From assembly GCA_964622235.1 (NCBI GenBank), contig CAZUNB010000009.1, forward strand, positions 1-32,930: a DNA stretch of 32,930 nt, read 5' to 3'. The first letter of the stretch is position 1; each line of letters opens with the position of its first letter. A program made the translations under genes and the position numbers. Shown here piece by piece: positions 22,728-31,116 of this stretch. The notes below the pieces were generated by a model. It had not been told where the DNA came from, made no database searches, and saw nothing but the letters and a program-made list of their open reading frames with translations. Source of the DNA: CAZUNB01 sp964622235 (GTDB lineage Bacteria; Patescibacteriota; Saccharimonadia; Saccharimonadales; JAGPDM01).

Positions 22728-22759
22728 AAAAAACCGGCATTAAGCAAGCCGGTTTTTTT
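22728..22759 (+). terminator. Rho-independent terminator of pilin copy 1
   Basis: AAAACCGGC and GCCGGTTTT form a stem around a 9-nt loop, followed by further T residues, 22 nt after the stop. Confidence 0.92.
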
Positions 22760-22799
22760 GTATCTATTTTTAATGACAAAATGCTTATGTTTATTGTGG

Positions 22800-22805
22800 T
22801 ATACT
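22800..22805 (+). promoter_or_regulatory. Extended -10 promoter of the second major pilin
   Basis: TGG-TATACT lies 47 nt before the ATG. It differs from the promoter of copy 1, as the duplicated block begins only downstream of both. Confidence 0.65.
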
Positions 22806-22811
22806 AACTTT

Positions 22812-23057
22812 GTATTATTAACTAAAAATAAATCAAGGAGGGTGGACACCTATGAGTCTACAAAGAATTAGAAACAATAAGGGTTTCACAATCATCGAAT
22901 TGCTTATCGTGATTGTTGTTATCGGTATATTGGCAGCCCTAGTGCTAACAGCTTATGGAAATATCCAGCAGCGAGCACGAGATACAGAAGGCCAAACAGA
23001 TATTGCTGAAATTAGTAAGCAGTTGGAGCTGCAGTATATTAATGATGGAACGTTTAA
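22812..23057 (+). repeat. Tandem duplicated pilin block, copy 2
   Basis: This is an exact 246-bp copy of 22235-22480 at an offset of 577 bp. Downstream, 23125-23165 again matches 22548-22588 exactly over 41 bp. Confidence 0.92.
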
Positions 23058-23289
23058 TGGCAGGTACCCTTTTGACATCGCAACAGTTAAAACATCTCTT
23101 GCTGGTAAAGTACCTACGGAAACTTTTGACAGCCCTCGGAACACGACTCATCCGTATGTGTACACCGCAACACTTGCAGATGGCACCACGGCATGTACAG
23201 CTGTTAACGCTGCACAGTGTGCGAAGTACACGCTGTCATATCCTCTTGAAGGTAAGACTGGAAACTTTACCAAGAAAAGCTCTAACTAG
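22852..23289 (+). CDS. Type IV major pilin, copy 2
   Basis: This encodes 145 aa. The first 68 residues match copy 1 at DNA level. The middle differs strongly (NGRYPFDIATVKTSLAGKVP against KGSYPPTLAAAETEFGTKLP), then TFDSPRNTTHPYVYT is shared, a second variable part holds the Cys pair (TACTAVNAAQC), and the end SYPLEGKTGNF-x-KKSSN is common again. This mosaic suggests a shared fibre core with different surface loops. It has its own promoter, SD and terminator. Confidence 0.95.
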   Translation: MSLQRIRNNKGFTIIELLIVIVVIGILAALVLTAYGNIQQRARDTEGQTDIAEISKQLELQYINDGTFNGRYPFDIATVKTSLAGKVPTETFDSPRNTTHPYVYTATLADGTTACTAVNAAQCAKYTLSYPLEGKTGNFTKKSSN

Positions 23290-23311
23290 TTTTAGGTTAG
23301 TCTGATCTTTT

Positions 23312-23343
23312 AAAAAACCGGCCTTAAGCAAGCCGGTTTTTTT
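23312..23343 (+). terminator. Rho-independent terminator of pilin copy 2
   Basis: An AAAACCGGC/GCCGGTTTT stem with a T-run. It is near-identical to the terminator of copy 1, with one change in the loop. Confidence 0.92.
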
Positions 23344-23432
23344 GTTCTCGAGAATATCGACTAGTTTTCGAATAAACAAACTAAGCTGAGATTGCAGGAC
23401 GATGTGATAATTCTGCTATACTAACCATAAGC

Positions 23433-23930
23433 ATGAGTAACAGAGAAAGCACCCCTGAATCTGGTTTCACCTTGGTCGATGTTATCGTCGGCATTAGTGT
23501 ACTCGGACTCGTGCTTGGCTCGCTCGTAACCGCTTTAATCAACCTCAACACAGCCAATGTTCGGGCTGAAAACGTAAATAATAGTTATGGAATTCTAAAG
23601 ATTGCATCTGATAATATAAACGCTCAGGATTATGATGTTATAGCTAAAAAGGCTGATGATGGCACGGTAGATAATGGTCCGGCCTTCCTAAGCGTCGAAT
23701 GGCTGGCGCTGGTTTATTACTCTACATACAATAGTATCAACACCCCCTTAATAAAGACTACCTACAAGCGAGTGGAGCCTACAACCAATACACCTGACTC
23801 AACATCTGATCTCATCAAGGTTGACTTCACCGTCAACTACACTGCACTCGGGGCCCAGAGGACAATAAAAGACTCAATTTATATATCGCCTTACGCCGGA
23901 GGCGACGCAAGCATTGGTGATGAATTGTAA
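23433..23930 (+). CDS. Minor pilin, PilV-like prepilin
   Basis: This encodes 165 aa. The prepilin N-terminus is SG/FTLVDVIVGISVLGLVLGSLV, with Asp in place of the usual Glu5 (F-T-L-V-D). A polar, mostly beta C-terminal part follows. It resembles the minor pilins that prime pilus assembly; the exact type is a guess. A TATACT box lies 10 nt before the ATG, so the leader is very short. It starts the minor-pilin operon, with the next gene 3 nt away. Confidence 0.85.
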   Translation: MSNRESTPESGFTLVDVIVGISVLGLVLGSLVTALINLNTANVRAENVNNSYGILKIASDNINAQDYDVIAKKADDGTVDNGPAFLSVEWLALVYYSTYNSINTPLIKTTYKRVEPTTNTPDSTSDLIKVDFTVNYTALGAQRTIKDSIYISPYAGGDASIGDEL

Positions 23931-23933
23931 GAT

Positions 23934-24737
23934 ATGATGATCAGAGATAAATACAACATGGACCAACGTGGTTTCACCCTAGTCGAGCTGATGATTGTAA
24001 CGGTTTTATCTTCTCTTGCCCTGATTGCTATGTCAAGCTTTTTTGTTGCCTACTATCGGGACACGCTAACCGCCCAGGAAAACGTACGGCTAAACAGTAA
24101 TTTTAGTCTTGAAGCACAGATAGTCTCACTTGACATCAGGACAGCTGAGGAAATGCACTTGAGGGATCCAACAACTAAAGTTTCGACGAATGCGCTCAAG
24201 CACCCTCAAGCAAACGACTGGACCTACAATTATCCAGCGAGGCCCAACGGCTCGGATCCAGGTCTTGCGGTTGTGACCTATGACGTAGCCCTAAACAATA
24301 CTCCAGGCACTACGGCCTTACCATTGTTTATGTTTGCGCTAACAACCTATAGCATCAATAACAACGGTGATCCAATCATTAATCCCGCAACAGACTATCC
24401 ATACATCGACGTTATTATCTACTATATGCTTGATGGATCGATATACCGTCGAACGATTGCAAACACAGCTGCGGGGAGCTCTAGCAAACGTCGTACAACC
24501 TGCCGAAACTTAACCAGCTGCGGTCCTCAAGACGCACTAATTGTCGAGGATGGCATCGTTTGGATGTACCAAGCAGTCTTTTTTCAGCATGACCTTAAGC
24601 ACAGCCCACCTGATGAATACTACTACCGACAAATAAACTCCACTCTACTGGTTATGCTCAGGGAGAATGATTTTTTTAATACAACTTTCCAGCACGCAGA
24701 TGTCTTTAGTGCCCGTATTGGTGGAGCGGCATTATGA
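23934..24737 (+). CDS. Minor pilin, PilW-like prepilin
   Basis: This encodes 267 aa. Prepilin signal RG/FTLVELMIVTVLSSLALIAMS carries the classical Glu5. The long C-terminal domain is polar, with CRNLTSC as a Cys pair. The size and second position in the cluster fit PilW/PilJ-type minor pilins. It overlaps the next gene by 4 nt (ATGA), so the two are coupled. Confidence 0.87.
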   Translation: MMIRDKYNMDQRGFTLVELMIVTVLSSLALIAMSSFFVAYYRDTLTAQENVRLNSNFSLEAQIVSLDIRTAEEMHLRDPTTKVSTNALKHPQANDWTYNYPARPNGSDPGLAVVTYDVALNNTPGTTALPLFMFALTTYSINNNGDPIINPATDYPYIDVIIYYMLDGSIYRRTIANTAAGSSSKRRTTCRNLTSCGPQDALIVEDGIVWMYQAVFFQHDLKHSPPDEYYYRQINSTLLVMLRENDFFNTTFQHADVFSARIGGAAL

Positions 24738-24976
24738 AATCAAATAATAGCCAAGGTATTGTTCTGCCGACAGTCCTCGTGAGCTTACTGGTTCTCGTTG
24801 CCACTTTGATAACTGTTATTGGCTATAGTCAACGAGGACTCGAGTTTGTCGTCCGTAGAGGCTTCAATGACCGTGCTCAGCGAGCTGCTGTCAGCGGTGT
24901 ACAATACGTGAATTATCTTGTGTCAAATCGCTATAGTAACCTTTCTGTATCAGACTGCCCACCAATAAAACCGTAA
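24734..24976 (+). CDS. PilX-like minor pilin, N-terminal part before a frameshift
   Basis: This encodes 80 aa. A short polar start (KSNNSQG) leads to the hydrophobic segment IVLPTVLVSLLVLVATLITVIGYSQRG, as in PilX-type proteins, whose N-terminus is a degenerate prepilin signal. The frame stops with TAA soon after SVSDCPP. The next frame runs on without a gap as a large domain. One added base in the CCC (24958-24960) or AAAA (24967-24970) run would join both into one protein of about 455 aa. So this is probably the first part of a broken or wrongly read gene. Confidence 0.75.
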   Translation: MKSNNSQGIVLPTVLVSLLVLVATLITVIGYSQRGLEFVVRRGFNDRAQRAAVSGVQYVNYLVSNRYSNLSVSDCPPIKP

Positions 24977-24990
24977 AATGCCCGATAAAA

Positions 24991-26106
24991 GTGACTGGCA
25001 AAGCCTACCGTAGCGTCGACGCAACAGTGCCCTACGCTACCCATACGATTGATGCCGTCCTAGAAAAAGGAAGTTTCAAGTATGCTGATGCCTTTGCCGG
25101 CAATGCCGGTATAATTTTCAAGCCATCAAATCAAGTATCAGGAAATCTATACACCTCAGGAGTTTTGCAATTTTATAATGGTGTTTTTTGGAGTGATGAT
25201 GGCATAAAGAATTTTACTGTTGCCGGCACAACGCCACTACCTTCGGCCGATTATGTACTACAAGGTCCAGGCTCACTTGATAGATGTAGTGTTGACTTCC
25301 GGCATAACGAGACGGCTTTTTATAACAGCGCAAGCTCAACTTTTAAAACTAAAGGTGCTATCTGTAGGAAAAAGGATTGGGGTGCATCTGCTATCCCTCA
25401 AAGTTACCTAGAGCCACACTACCCGGATAATCCGAACATACCGATCTATCGTATGCCACAAATCAATCGTTATTTTGTCATACAAAAAGCCCATGACGGT
25501 GGCAACAGGGCCTGCTCGACACTGTATTCACTGGCAAACAATGCAACCATTCCACCAGGTTACTATTTCGAAAACCCTCCTATTGCCGGTCCGTCACCCG
25601 ATAGTTGCAATAATGTCAGTTTAACTTCTGGTCGCAACTATACGGTCAATGGAGCAAATGGACCTATCTATATCAACGGAACACTTAACCTAAACAACAA
25701 TCAAATCACCAATAGCTCGGCCACCAATCCGATGATAATTTACGTTCGCGGGCAGATAAGTGTGGTCGGAAACACTCGGTTTGGTGGTGGGCCAATTATT
25801 TTTGTTGCCGACGGTAGAGAGCCAAACACTTTCTTTGGCTGGCAACGAGATGGCATAAACTTGAGGCAAAACAACGAACTTCGAAGTAACACCGCACTAC
25901 CACCAAATGTCGCGTTTATGTCACCATATAGCACGATTAACATTGAACCGGCCGGTGGAAACTCGCAGTACGGACCAATAGTTGCCCGGAAAATTCGGAT
26001 TTATGCACCCGGCCCACGGGTTCAATTTAACACATCAGCATTCACAAACATTAATGACAGCATCCCTTTTGCTTGGAAAGTAACAGAGCAGCACCGATCC
26101 TATTGA
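24991..26106 (+). CDS. PilX-like minor pilin or adhesin, C-terminal part after a frameshift
   Basis: This encodes 371 aa from a possible GTG, which has no SD. The frame is open further upstream (coding TNKTVKCPIK), in line with a continuation of the previous ORF. The protein is polar and rich in Asn, Gly and aromatic residues, with repeated short strands (SGNLYTSGVLQFYNG, YINGTLNLNNNQI) that look like a beta-helix or a pilus-tip adhesin domain. It ends next to the converging pilMNO arm. A role at the pilus tip is an inference from its position and composition. Confidence 0.75.
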   Translation: MTGKAYRSVDATVPYATHTIDAVLEKGSFKYADAFAGNAGIIFKPSNQVSGNLYTSGVLQFYNGVFWSDDGIKNFTVAGTTPLPSADYVLQGPGSLDRCSVDFRHNETAFYNSASSTFKTKGAICRKKDWGASAIPQSYLEPHYPDNPNIPIYRMPQINRYFVIQKAHDGGNRACSTLYSLANNATIPPGYYFENPPIAGPSPDSCNNVSLTSGRNYTVNGANGPIYINGTLNLNNNQITNSSATNPMIIYVRGQISVVGNTRFGGGPIIFVADGREPNTFFGWQRDGINLRQNNELRSNTALPPNVAFMSPYSTINIEPAGGNSQYGPIVARKIRIYAPGPRVQFNTSAFTNINDSIPFAWKVTEQHRSY

Positions 26107-26134
26107 TATTATGCGCTCACTGATATAGTGTTTT

Positions 26135-26422
26135 TTATTGCTCGGAAAACGGATTAGGGGAATGGTCTGCCTTGTCTGAAAAACTGGGTTCATAGATAAT
26201 TTTACTTTCAATTTCTGCGATCTCTTCTTTGTCAAATTTAATCATTTTTTGTGATGCGCTATAATCGACATTTTCAGACTTACTGACACCAAGAACCAGT
26301 ATCAACGGGTAACTAAACAAGCCGAGAATTAATAGACTAATAACAATAATTTTTGAGCTATCAAGCGCTTGAATTATTGTCTTCTTGCTTATCTTTGACT
26401 TGGCGTTTTTGAGCTTGTCCAT
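26135..26422 (-). CDS. Small one-TM protein of the pilMNO operon
   Basis: This encodes 95 aa from the ATG at 26422, one base after the pilO stop. A Lys-rich N-terminus, one span (IIVISLLILGLFSYPLILVLGV) and an acidic extracytoplasmic tail are seen. It occupies the place where diderms have pilP, but it has neither a lipobox nor PilP length, so I do not call it that. It may be an extra component of the alignment complex. Confidence 0.7.
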   Translation of the reverse strand: MDKLKNAKSKISKKTIIQALDSSKIIVISLLILGLFSYPLILVLGVSKSENVDYSASQKMIKFDKEEIAEIESKIIYEPSFSDKADHSPNPFSEQ

Positions 26423-26423
26423 T

Positions 26424-27080
26424 TTACTTCTCATCCTTAGTTGGCGGTGGTGGTAATCCACTAGCAGGTGTCACTGCCTTTGGGGCTCCTTCAGGAGTGA
26501 CGAGAAACGCTTCGACATCAACCGAAAAAGATACTCTTGTTGCTAAACTATCGAGTGGTGTTACCTGTATGCTGGTCACCCGAAATGGGCGGCGGAAATC
26601 TTTAATGTTATTTAAAAAACCAACAAAATCAGAATACGTGACATCGCCGTTGGATATAGTTGTTGTCATCACCGAAGCTCCACTAATTTCGCTTGCTGTT
26701 GTCAGTGAGCTGGCGCTTGGACCACCTGTACCCCCCGCATCTGCAGCACTTGTACCACCTTGAAAACTAAACCCAGTCATTGAAATGTTTGATCTTTCTC
26801 CAATATACTTTAACTGTTCAATCACCACCGATTGATCTTTAGTCTTTGGCAGTACCTTATCAATATCACCGAGCGATGACTGAAGTGTTGTATATTGGGT
26901 TTCACTAACGGCAAATAATTGCAAGTCAGTGCTCAAAGCACTAAGTTCTGTTTCTTTCTTATCAATTGAAGTCAGTGTTTTACCAAGAGTATCGACTGCA
27001 AAATAATAAATAAATCCAGTTCCACCAACTGTCAAAAACATAATTATCAACATAACGTAAAACATCCGCTTGCTACTCAT
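26424..27080 (-). CDS. pilO: Type IV pilus protein PilO
   Basis: This encodes 218 aa. It has one N-terminal span (residues 6-27), a coiled coil, and a ferredoxin-like domain with YSDFVGFLNNIKDFRRPFRVTSI, the recognisable PilO segment. A Gly- and Ser-rich insert at about 115-135 and a Pro-rich tail are unusual. It pairs with PilN in the membrane. It overlaps pilN by 4 nt. Confidence 0.88.
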   Translation of the reverse strand: MSSKRMFYVMLIIMFLTVGGTGFIYYFAVDTLGKTLTSIDKKETELSALSTDLQLFAVSETQYTTLQSSLGDIDKVLPKTKDQSVVIEQLKYIGERSNISMTGFSFQGGTSAADAGGTGGPSASSLTTASEISGASVMTTTISNGDVTYSDFVGFLNNIKDFRRPFRVTSIQVTPLDSLATRVSFSVDVEAFLVTPEGAPKAVTPASGLPPPPTKDEK

Positions 27081-27619
27081 GATGCTTTACCTTCTTCGTA
27101 GGTGGCGACTAATTCTATTATGTAGTTATCGTCCTGACCCTTCTTGGTGCTAATAATATCAACAAAAGAAAATCGCTCACTTTCTTCTAACGTAATTCGG
27201 GACTCCAGTCCACCTTTTTCGGTCTGACTTATTAAAGTTATATTTAATGGCTGAGTCTCATCGCCATTAAGAGCCAGGCCATCAATCCGAACACCTGGTC
27301 GAAGCGTCTTACCAATGTCAGCCATAATGATAGAAAAATCTGGGCTCGCTTTATAAATCTCATTAACTTTTTTTATAGTAGCTTGGTATTCTTTGATTTC
27401 TTTTAGCTTTTTTTCATTATTCGCGATCAGCATTTTCTTTTCAGCTGCTTTTTCTTCGACAACAGACAGCTGTTGATTAGCGTAAAGGTTAATACCAAAG
27501 ACTCCAGCCACTAAAACGGATGCAACTAGCACTGTGAATGCTACAAAGCCGACTAGACGACGGTTGTACTTAGCATAGAGAACGGCTTTTTTCTGGTATT
27601 GTGGGAGTAGATTAATCAT
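27077..27619 (-). CDS. pilN: Type IV pilus protein PilN
   Basis: This encodes 180 aa. The cytoplasmic N-terminal motif MINLLPQYQK is the PilM-binding signature. One span (about 23-47), a coiled coil rich in Lys and Glu, and a small alpha-beta domain follow. It overlaps pilM by 8 nt and pilO by 4 nt. Confidence 0.92.
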   Translation of the reverse strand: MINLLPQYQKKAVLYAKYNRRLVGFVAFTVLVASVLVAGVFGINLYANQQLSVVEEKAAEKKMLIANNEKKLKEIKEYQATIKKVNEIYKASPDFSIIMADIGKTLRPGVRIDGLALNGDETQPLNITLISQTEKGGLESRITLEESERFSFVDIISTKKGQDDNYIIELVATYEEGKAS

Positions 27620-28685
27620 GTTTCTTCTCCAATCCAGCTAGAGCAGATCCAATTGCTGTCGTGAAAAGTGGTCGCTCAAGTGCGTGTGGTGACTGCAGGC
27701 CATTTGGTTGAATCAGTCGCCAAGGGTCATATAGCGTAATAGCTAGCTTAGTTTGTTCTGCAATGTAGTCTGGAAACCCGGGAAAGCTTGAACCGCCACC
27801 GACGACTATAATATCCTTAATAATAAGGTTGCTGCGTAGTCGATAATAGCGCACTATCTTGTTTATCTCTCCGATTAGCGGAGATAATACTACATCGATC
27901 GGAACTTTTATTTGCTGATAATACTTACTGTCCTGCTTGATACCATATTTGGTTTTAACCATAAATGCTTGACGTCTAGTTATCTTCAAAGTTTTGGCAA
28001 TTGCTATCGTGATGTCGTCACTTCCATTAACCGCCGTGGCAGTCACCCGAATTGTCTTATCGTAAATACTGAGATCAGCCTGATGAGAGCCCATATCTAG
28101 GATTAAAACTGGCCGATCAAGTTTATAGTCATGGTTAACCGCTCGTGCAATTGCCGACATACTCGGTTCAACCAAGATTGGGTCAAGATCGAGTAGCTCA
28201 AATAAACGCAGATACGAATCAACGATTTTTTGAGAAATTGCTACAGTCAAAACCTCGTATATACCAGTCCCATGATCAGTATTAGTTACTTCGTAATCAA
28301 GATACAATTCCGCCATTGGTAACGGTACACTTTGTTCAATCTCAAACTTGACTGCATCATCGAGCTCAGATTCTTTAACATCAGGTATTTCTATCGTACG
28401 AACGAATGATTGTGAAATCGGAATCGTTACGGCGATTGACTTAGTGGCAACGTAGCCAGTCATTTGCTTAGAAATTAGTTTATAGATAGACTCGGCAACC
28501 GTAGAAGGTTTTACGATAATACCGGCTTCAACAGCACTACTATCGAACACCCCTACCCCGTAACCAAGCAGCAGGGGATTCGAAGCATTGGCAGTATCAG
28601 TAAGCAGGTTGACGACCTTAACAGTACCAAAACCGATGTCGATACCGAAGATCGGTACATTTTTATAGAATAATTGTTCTGCCAT
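27612..28685 (-). CDS. pilM: Type IV pilus protein PilM
   Basis: This encodes 357 aa, an actin-like (FtsA-related) cytoplasmic protein that binds the PilN N-terminus. Phosphate loop 1 is FGIDIGFGTVKVV, phosphate 2 is LILDMGSHQADLSI, and the adenosine motif is IIVVGGGSSFPGF. It is followed by pilN, pilO and a small one-TM gene. Together these form the inner alignment complex of the pilus and, without PilP or secretin here, fit a monoderm cell. Confidence 0.95.
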   Translation of the reverse strand: MAEQLFYKNVPIFGIDIGFGTVKVVNLLTDTANASNPLLLGYGVGVFDSSAVEAGIIVKPSTVAESIYKLISKQMTGYVATKSIAVTIPISQSFVRTIEIPDVKESELDDAVKFEIEQSVPLPMAELYLDYEVTNTDHGTGIYEVLTVAISQKIVDSYLRLFELLDLDPILVEPSMSAIARAVNHDYKLDRPVLILDMGSHQADLSIYDKTIRVTATAVNGSDDITIAIAKTLKITRRQAFMVKTKYGIKQDSKYYQQIKVPIDVVLSPLIGEINKIVRYYRLRSNLIIKDIIVVGGGSSFPGFPDYIAEQTKLAITLYDPWRLIQPNGLQSPHALERPLFTTAIGSALAGLEKKHD

Positions 28686-28724
28686 TAATCAGCCTTATAT
28701 TTTCCCACTCTTTTAACCTTTACC

Positions 28725-28753
28725 AGTATAGAGCTCCTTGAACTAATCTACAA
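28725..28753 (-). promoter_or_regulatory. Promoter of the pilMNO operon
   Basis: TTGTAG (28753-28748) and TATACT (28730-28725) are 17 nt apart on the minus strand, 40 nt before the pilM ATG. A second TATAAT lies further upstream near 28760. Confidence 0.65.
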
Positions 28754-28793
28754 CTAGCTATTATAAGCAAAACTTAGTAACCATAGACTAAAA

Positions 28794-29351
28794 CTACTCT
28801 TGGGTCACAACCCCAAAATTACCAAATTGCTCGATATAGCGCTCATGAGCTTCTAGAATTTGTCGGCCACCTATGTCGGCCTTGTCGGCACTAGTAAAAA
28901 TGAAATTAGCTGCTTCGCCAGCAGTTTCGACAGTTATCGTCCCATAGTCGAAAAGCTCATCGAGCACACCCTCTTGGTTAATATGTACATCTTGGATCTT
29001 ACTAAGGTTAACCTGGCTAATATTAGTACCAAAAATTGAATTTTGTTGAAGGATATAAAAATTCTGATTGGTAATTACCATTTGATTTTGTCGATAAGTA
29101 TTGATAGCCGTTGCACTGAAAACAACTGCACCAATTATCAATAACAGGAAAAATGCATAAACAACATAAACGGACAGATACTCAGAGACCGATGGTTCGT
29201 TGGCTGCTACGATAACCAGCATAGTCATGAAAACAAGCTCTATAGCAATGGTAGTAGCAACAATTGCAACAACGCCGATCCAATGCTTGCGTATAGCATA
29301 TTCGATGGTTTCATTTGGGTCGATGGCAATTAAGTTCTCAATTTTTCTCAT
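28794..29351 (-). CDS. Membrane protein with bacterial PH-like domain
   Basis: This encodes 185 aa from the ATG at 29351, which has a GAGGAT ribosome site; an upstream TTG in frame would be weaker. Two spans (about residues 25-50 and 62-88) are followed by the b-strand pattern MVITNQNFYILQQNSIFGTNISQVNLSKIQDVHI, typical of bPH2/YdbT-type domains, ending with a helix. Such proteins are often involved in membrane stress or export; no specific role can be assigned. It lies between pilM and ruvB on the same strand as both. Confidence 0.82.
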   Translation of the reverse strand: MRKIENLIAIDPNETIEYAIRKHWIGVVAIVATTIAIELVFMTMLVIVAANEPSVSEYLSVYVVYAFFLLLIIGAVVFSATAINTYRQNQMVITNQNFYILQQNSIFGTNISQVNLSKIQDVHINQEGVLDELFDYGTITVETAGEAANFIFTSADKADIGGRQILEAHERYIEQFGNFGVVTQE

Positions 29352-29410
29352 CAACAAATCCTCATACAATTCTAACTATACCAGACTTAAAGAAACTAGA
29401 TACTACTAAG

Positions 29411-30451
29411 CTAATAGAGAGAACTTTGCTGGTTTTCTTTCGGAGGATTTTTTCCGATATGTAAGTAGCTTTTATGGGTGGCTTTTCGACCACGAGGCGT
29501 GCGCACTAAGAAACCTGCTTGTATTAGGTATGGTTCGAGGAAGTCTTCTATCGTTGCCACTTCATCACCAGTTAGCGCGGCAAGAGTCGACAGCCCAACT
29601 GGGCCACCGTGATGACTTTCGATAATCGCCGTAAGCACTCTACGATCTGCTGGATCGAGCCCAGCATGGTCGATTTCTAGTAGCTCGAGCGCTCCCTTCG
29701 CAACCGACTGGTCAATCTTGCCCTGTCCATGAATCTGGGCAAAATCACGCACTCGCTTAAGCAAACGGTTAGCAATTCGCGGCGTTAGTCTGGCACGAGT
29801 AGAGATAAGATCAGCTGACAGTTTATCAACTTCTACTTCTAAAATCTGTGCTGAGCGATGAATAATCTGACTAATTTCATCTTCAGTATAGAACTCCAGG
29901 CGGTGTAAATGACCAAAACGATCACGCAATGGCGCCGCTAATGCACCAGTACGAGTAGTCGCACCGATTATTGTAAACTGAGGCAGATCAAGCCGTAGAC
30001 TCTTAGCGCTCGGGCCTTTGCCAAGCATAATGTCGAGCTTGAAATCCTCCATAGCCGAGTACAAAACTTCTTCAACGCTGCGGTTCAACCGATGAATCTC
30101 GTCAATAAACAAGATATCGCCATCTTGAAGATTGGTTAACAGGCTGGCTAGATCAGCTGCTCGACCAACGGCTGGCCCTGAAGTCACCCGTATCTGTGCG
30201 CCCATTTCATGGGCGATTACATTTGCCATAGTAGTTTTACCAAGTCCCGGCGGACCATACAACAGCACATGGTCAATTGGTTCTTCGCGCTGTTTGGCGG
30301 CTGCGATCGCTAATTTAAGGTTTTTTTTCAAACGCTCTTGACCGATATAATTAGCAAAATCATTTGGACGTAGTTTGTTTTCAAATTGCTGCTCTTCTTG
30401 TATTTCGTCACCCTGTGAGTTCGCGGTATTTACGATTCTTTCAACAGCCAC
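29411..30451 (-). CDS. ruvB: Holliday junction branch-migration helicase RuvB
   Basis: This encodes 346 aa from a GTG start. Walker A GPPGLGKT is at 66-73, Walker B ILFIDEIHR follows, sensor IIGATTRTGAL with the arginine finger region LRDRFGHLHRLEFY, and the C-terminal winged-helix DNA-binding domain ends with TPRGRKATHKSYLHIG. RuvB hexamers pump DNA through the RuvA-bound junction. It follows the dehydrogenase gene by 2 nt, so it belongs to the ruvA operon. Confidence 0.97.
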   Translation of the reverse strand: MAVERIVNTANSQGDEIQEEQQFENKLRPNDFANYIGQERLKKNLKLAIAAAKQREEPIDHVLLYGPPGLGKTTMANVIAHEMGAQIRVTSGPAVGRAADLASLLTNLQDGDILFIDEIHRLNRSVEEVLYSAMEDFKLDIMLGKGPSAKSLRLDLPQFTIIGATTRTGALAAPLRDRFGHLHRLEFYTEDEISQIIHRSAQILEVEVDKLSADLISTRARLTPRIANRLLKRVRDFAQIHGQGKIDQSVAKGALELLEIDHAGLDPADRRVLTAIIESHHGGPVGLSTLAALTGDEVATIEDFLEPYLIQAGFLVRTPRGRKATHKSYLHIGKNPPKENQQSSLY

Positions 30452-30453
30452 AA

Positions 30454-31116
30454 TTATTTCTTCTTCCGATTGATCAAAATCTCTGAAACCTCGATGTTTT
30501 TTGGTAAATCAAGCAACTGTTTAATCAGAAGAGCTAAATCTCTTGGTTTCATCCAGTCCGTGCCGTCTTTGGTTGGGTCATGATTAGTTGCTTTGACGAA
30601 CAGGCCAGTATCGAAGCCTCCTGGACAAAAACTAATCACTCGGTTAGCTAAATCTTTAAATTCCGCTTGCAGACTTTCGCTAAATCCTCGAACAGCCCAT
30701 TTGCTGGCCCCATAGACGGCCAGATCAATACTACCAACAAAGCCAATTCTTGATGAAATATTGACGATGTCGGTCTCATCTCGCTTGATTGTATCAATCA
30801 GCTCAGATGTCAACATAATCTGTGAATTAAGATTCGACTCCATCGTTCGCTTGATTTCATCTTCGGTTATTTTGCCTAGTGGCTGTTTAGAGAAAACACC
30901 TGCGTTATTAATCAATACCTCAAGTGGCTCATCAATTTCTTCAATACTCTGAACAGCCTGCTTAATCGCCTGGCTCTCACGTAGGTTATGCAAAAAGTTA
31001 TAATCGGCTTGGTCATTTTTTGTGCGAGAGACATTAACTACCGTTTTACCGCTAGCTTTGAAGAGATTAATAAGCTCCTTCCCGAGACCATCACTACCGC
31101 CAGTAATCACAATCAT
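30454..31116 (-). CDS. Short-chain dehydrogenase/reductase
   Basis: This encodes 220 aa with a Rossmann-fold SDR layout. The cofactor loop is TGGSDGLGKE near the N-terminus, then LINNAG, ISSRIG with catalytic Ser, the YxxxK pair in YGASKWA, and PGGFDTG. The SRTK residues after the second strand suggest NADP(H) preference. Substrate is unknown. It sits in the ruvA-ruvB operon with no spacer to ruvA and 2 nt to ruvB, an unexpected place for a metabolic enzyme. Confidence 0.92.
   Translation of the reverse strand: MIVITGGSDGLGKELINLFKASGKTVVNVSRTKNDQADYNFLHNLRESQAIKQAVQSIEEIDEPLEVLINNAGVFSKQPLGKITEDEIKRTMESNLNSQIMLTSELIDTIKRDETDIVNISSRIGFVGSIDLAVYGASKWAVRGFSESLQAEFKDLANRVISFCPGGFDTGLFVKATNHDPTKDGTDWMKPRDLALLIKQLLDLPKNIEVSEILINRKKK

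Noticed and set aside
22235..23343. Direct repeats as a CRISPR or mobile element
   Set aside because: Only two copies, each a complete pilin gene with promoter and terminator; no short regular repeats, no cas genes or transposase.
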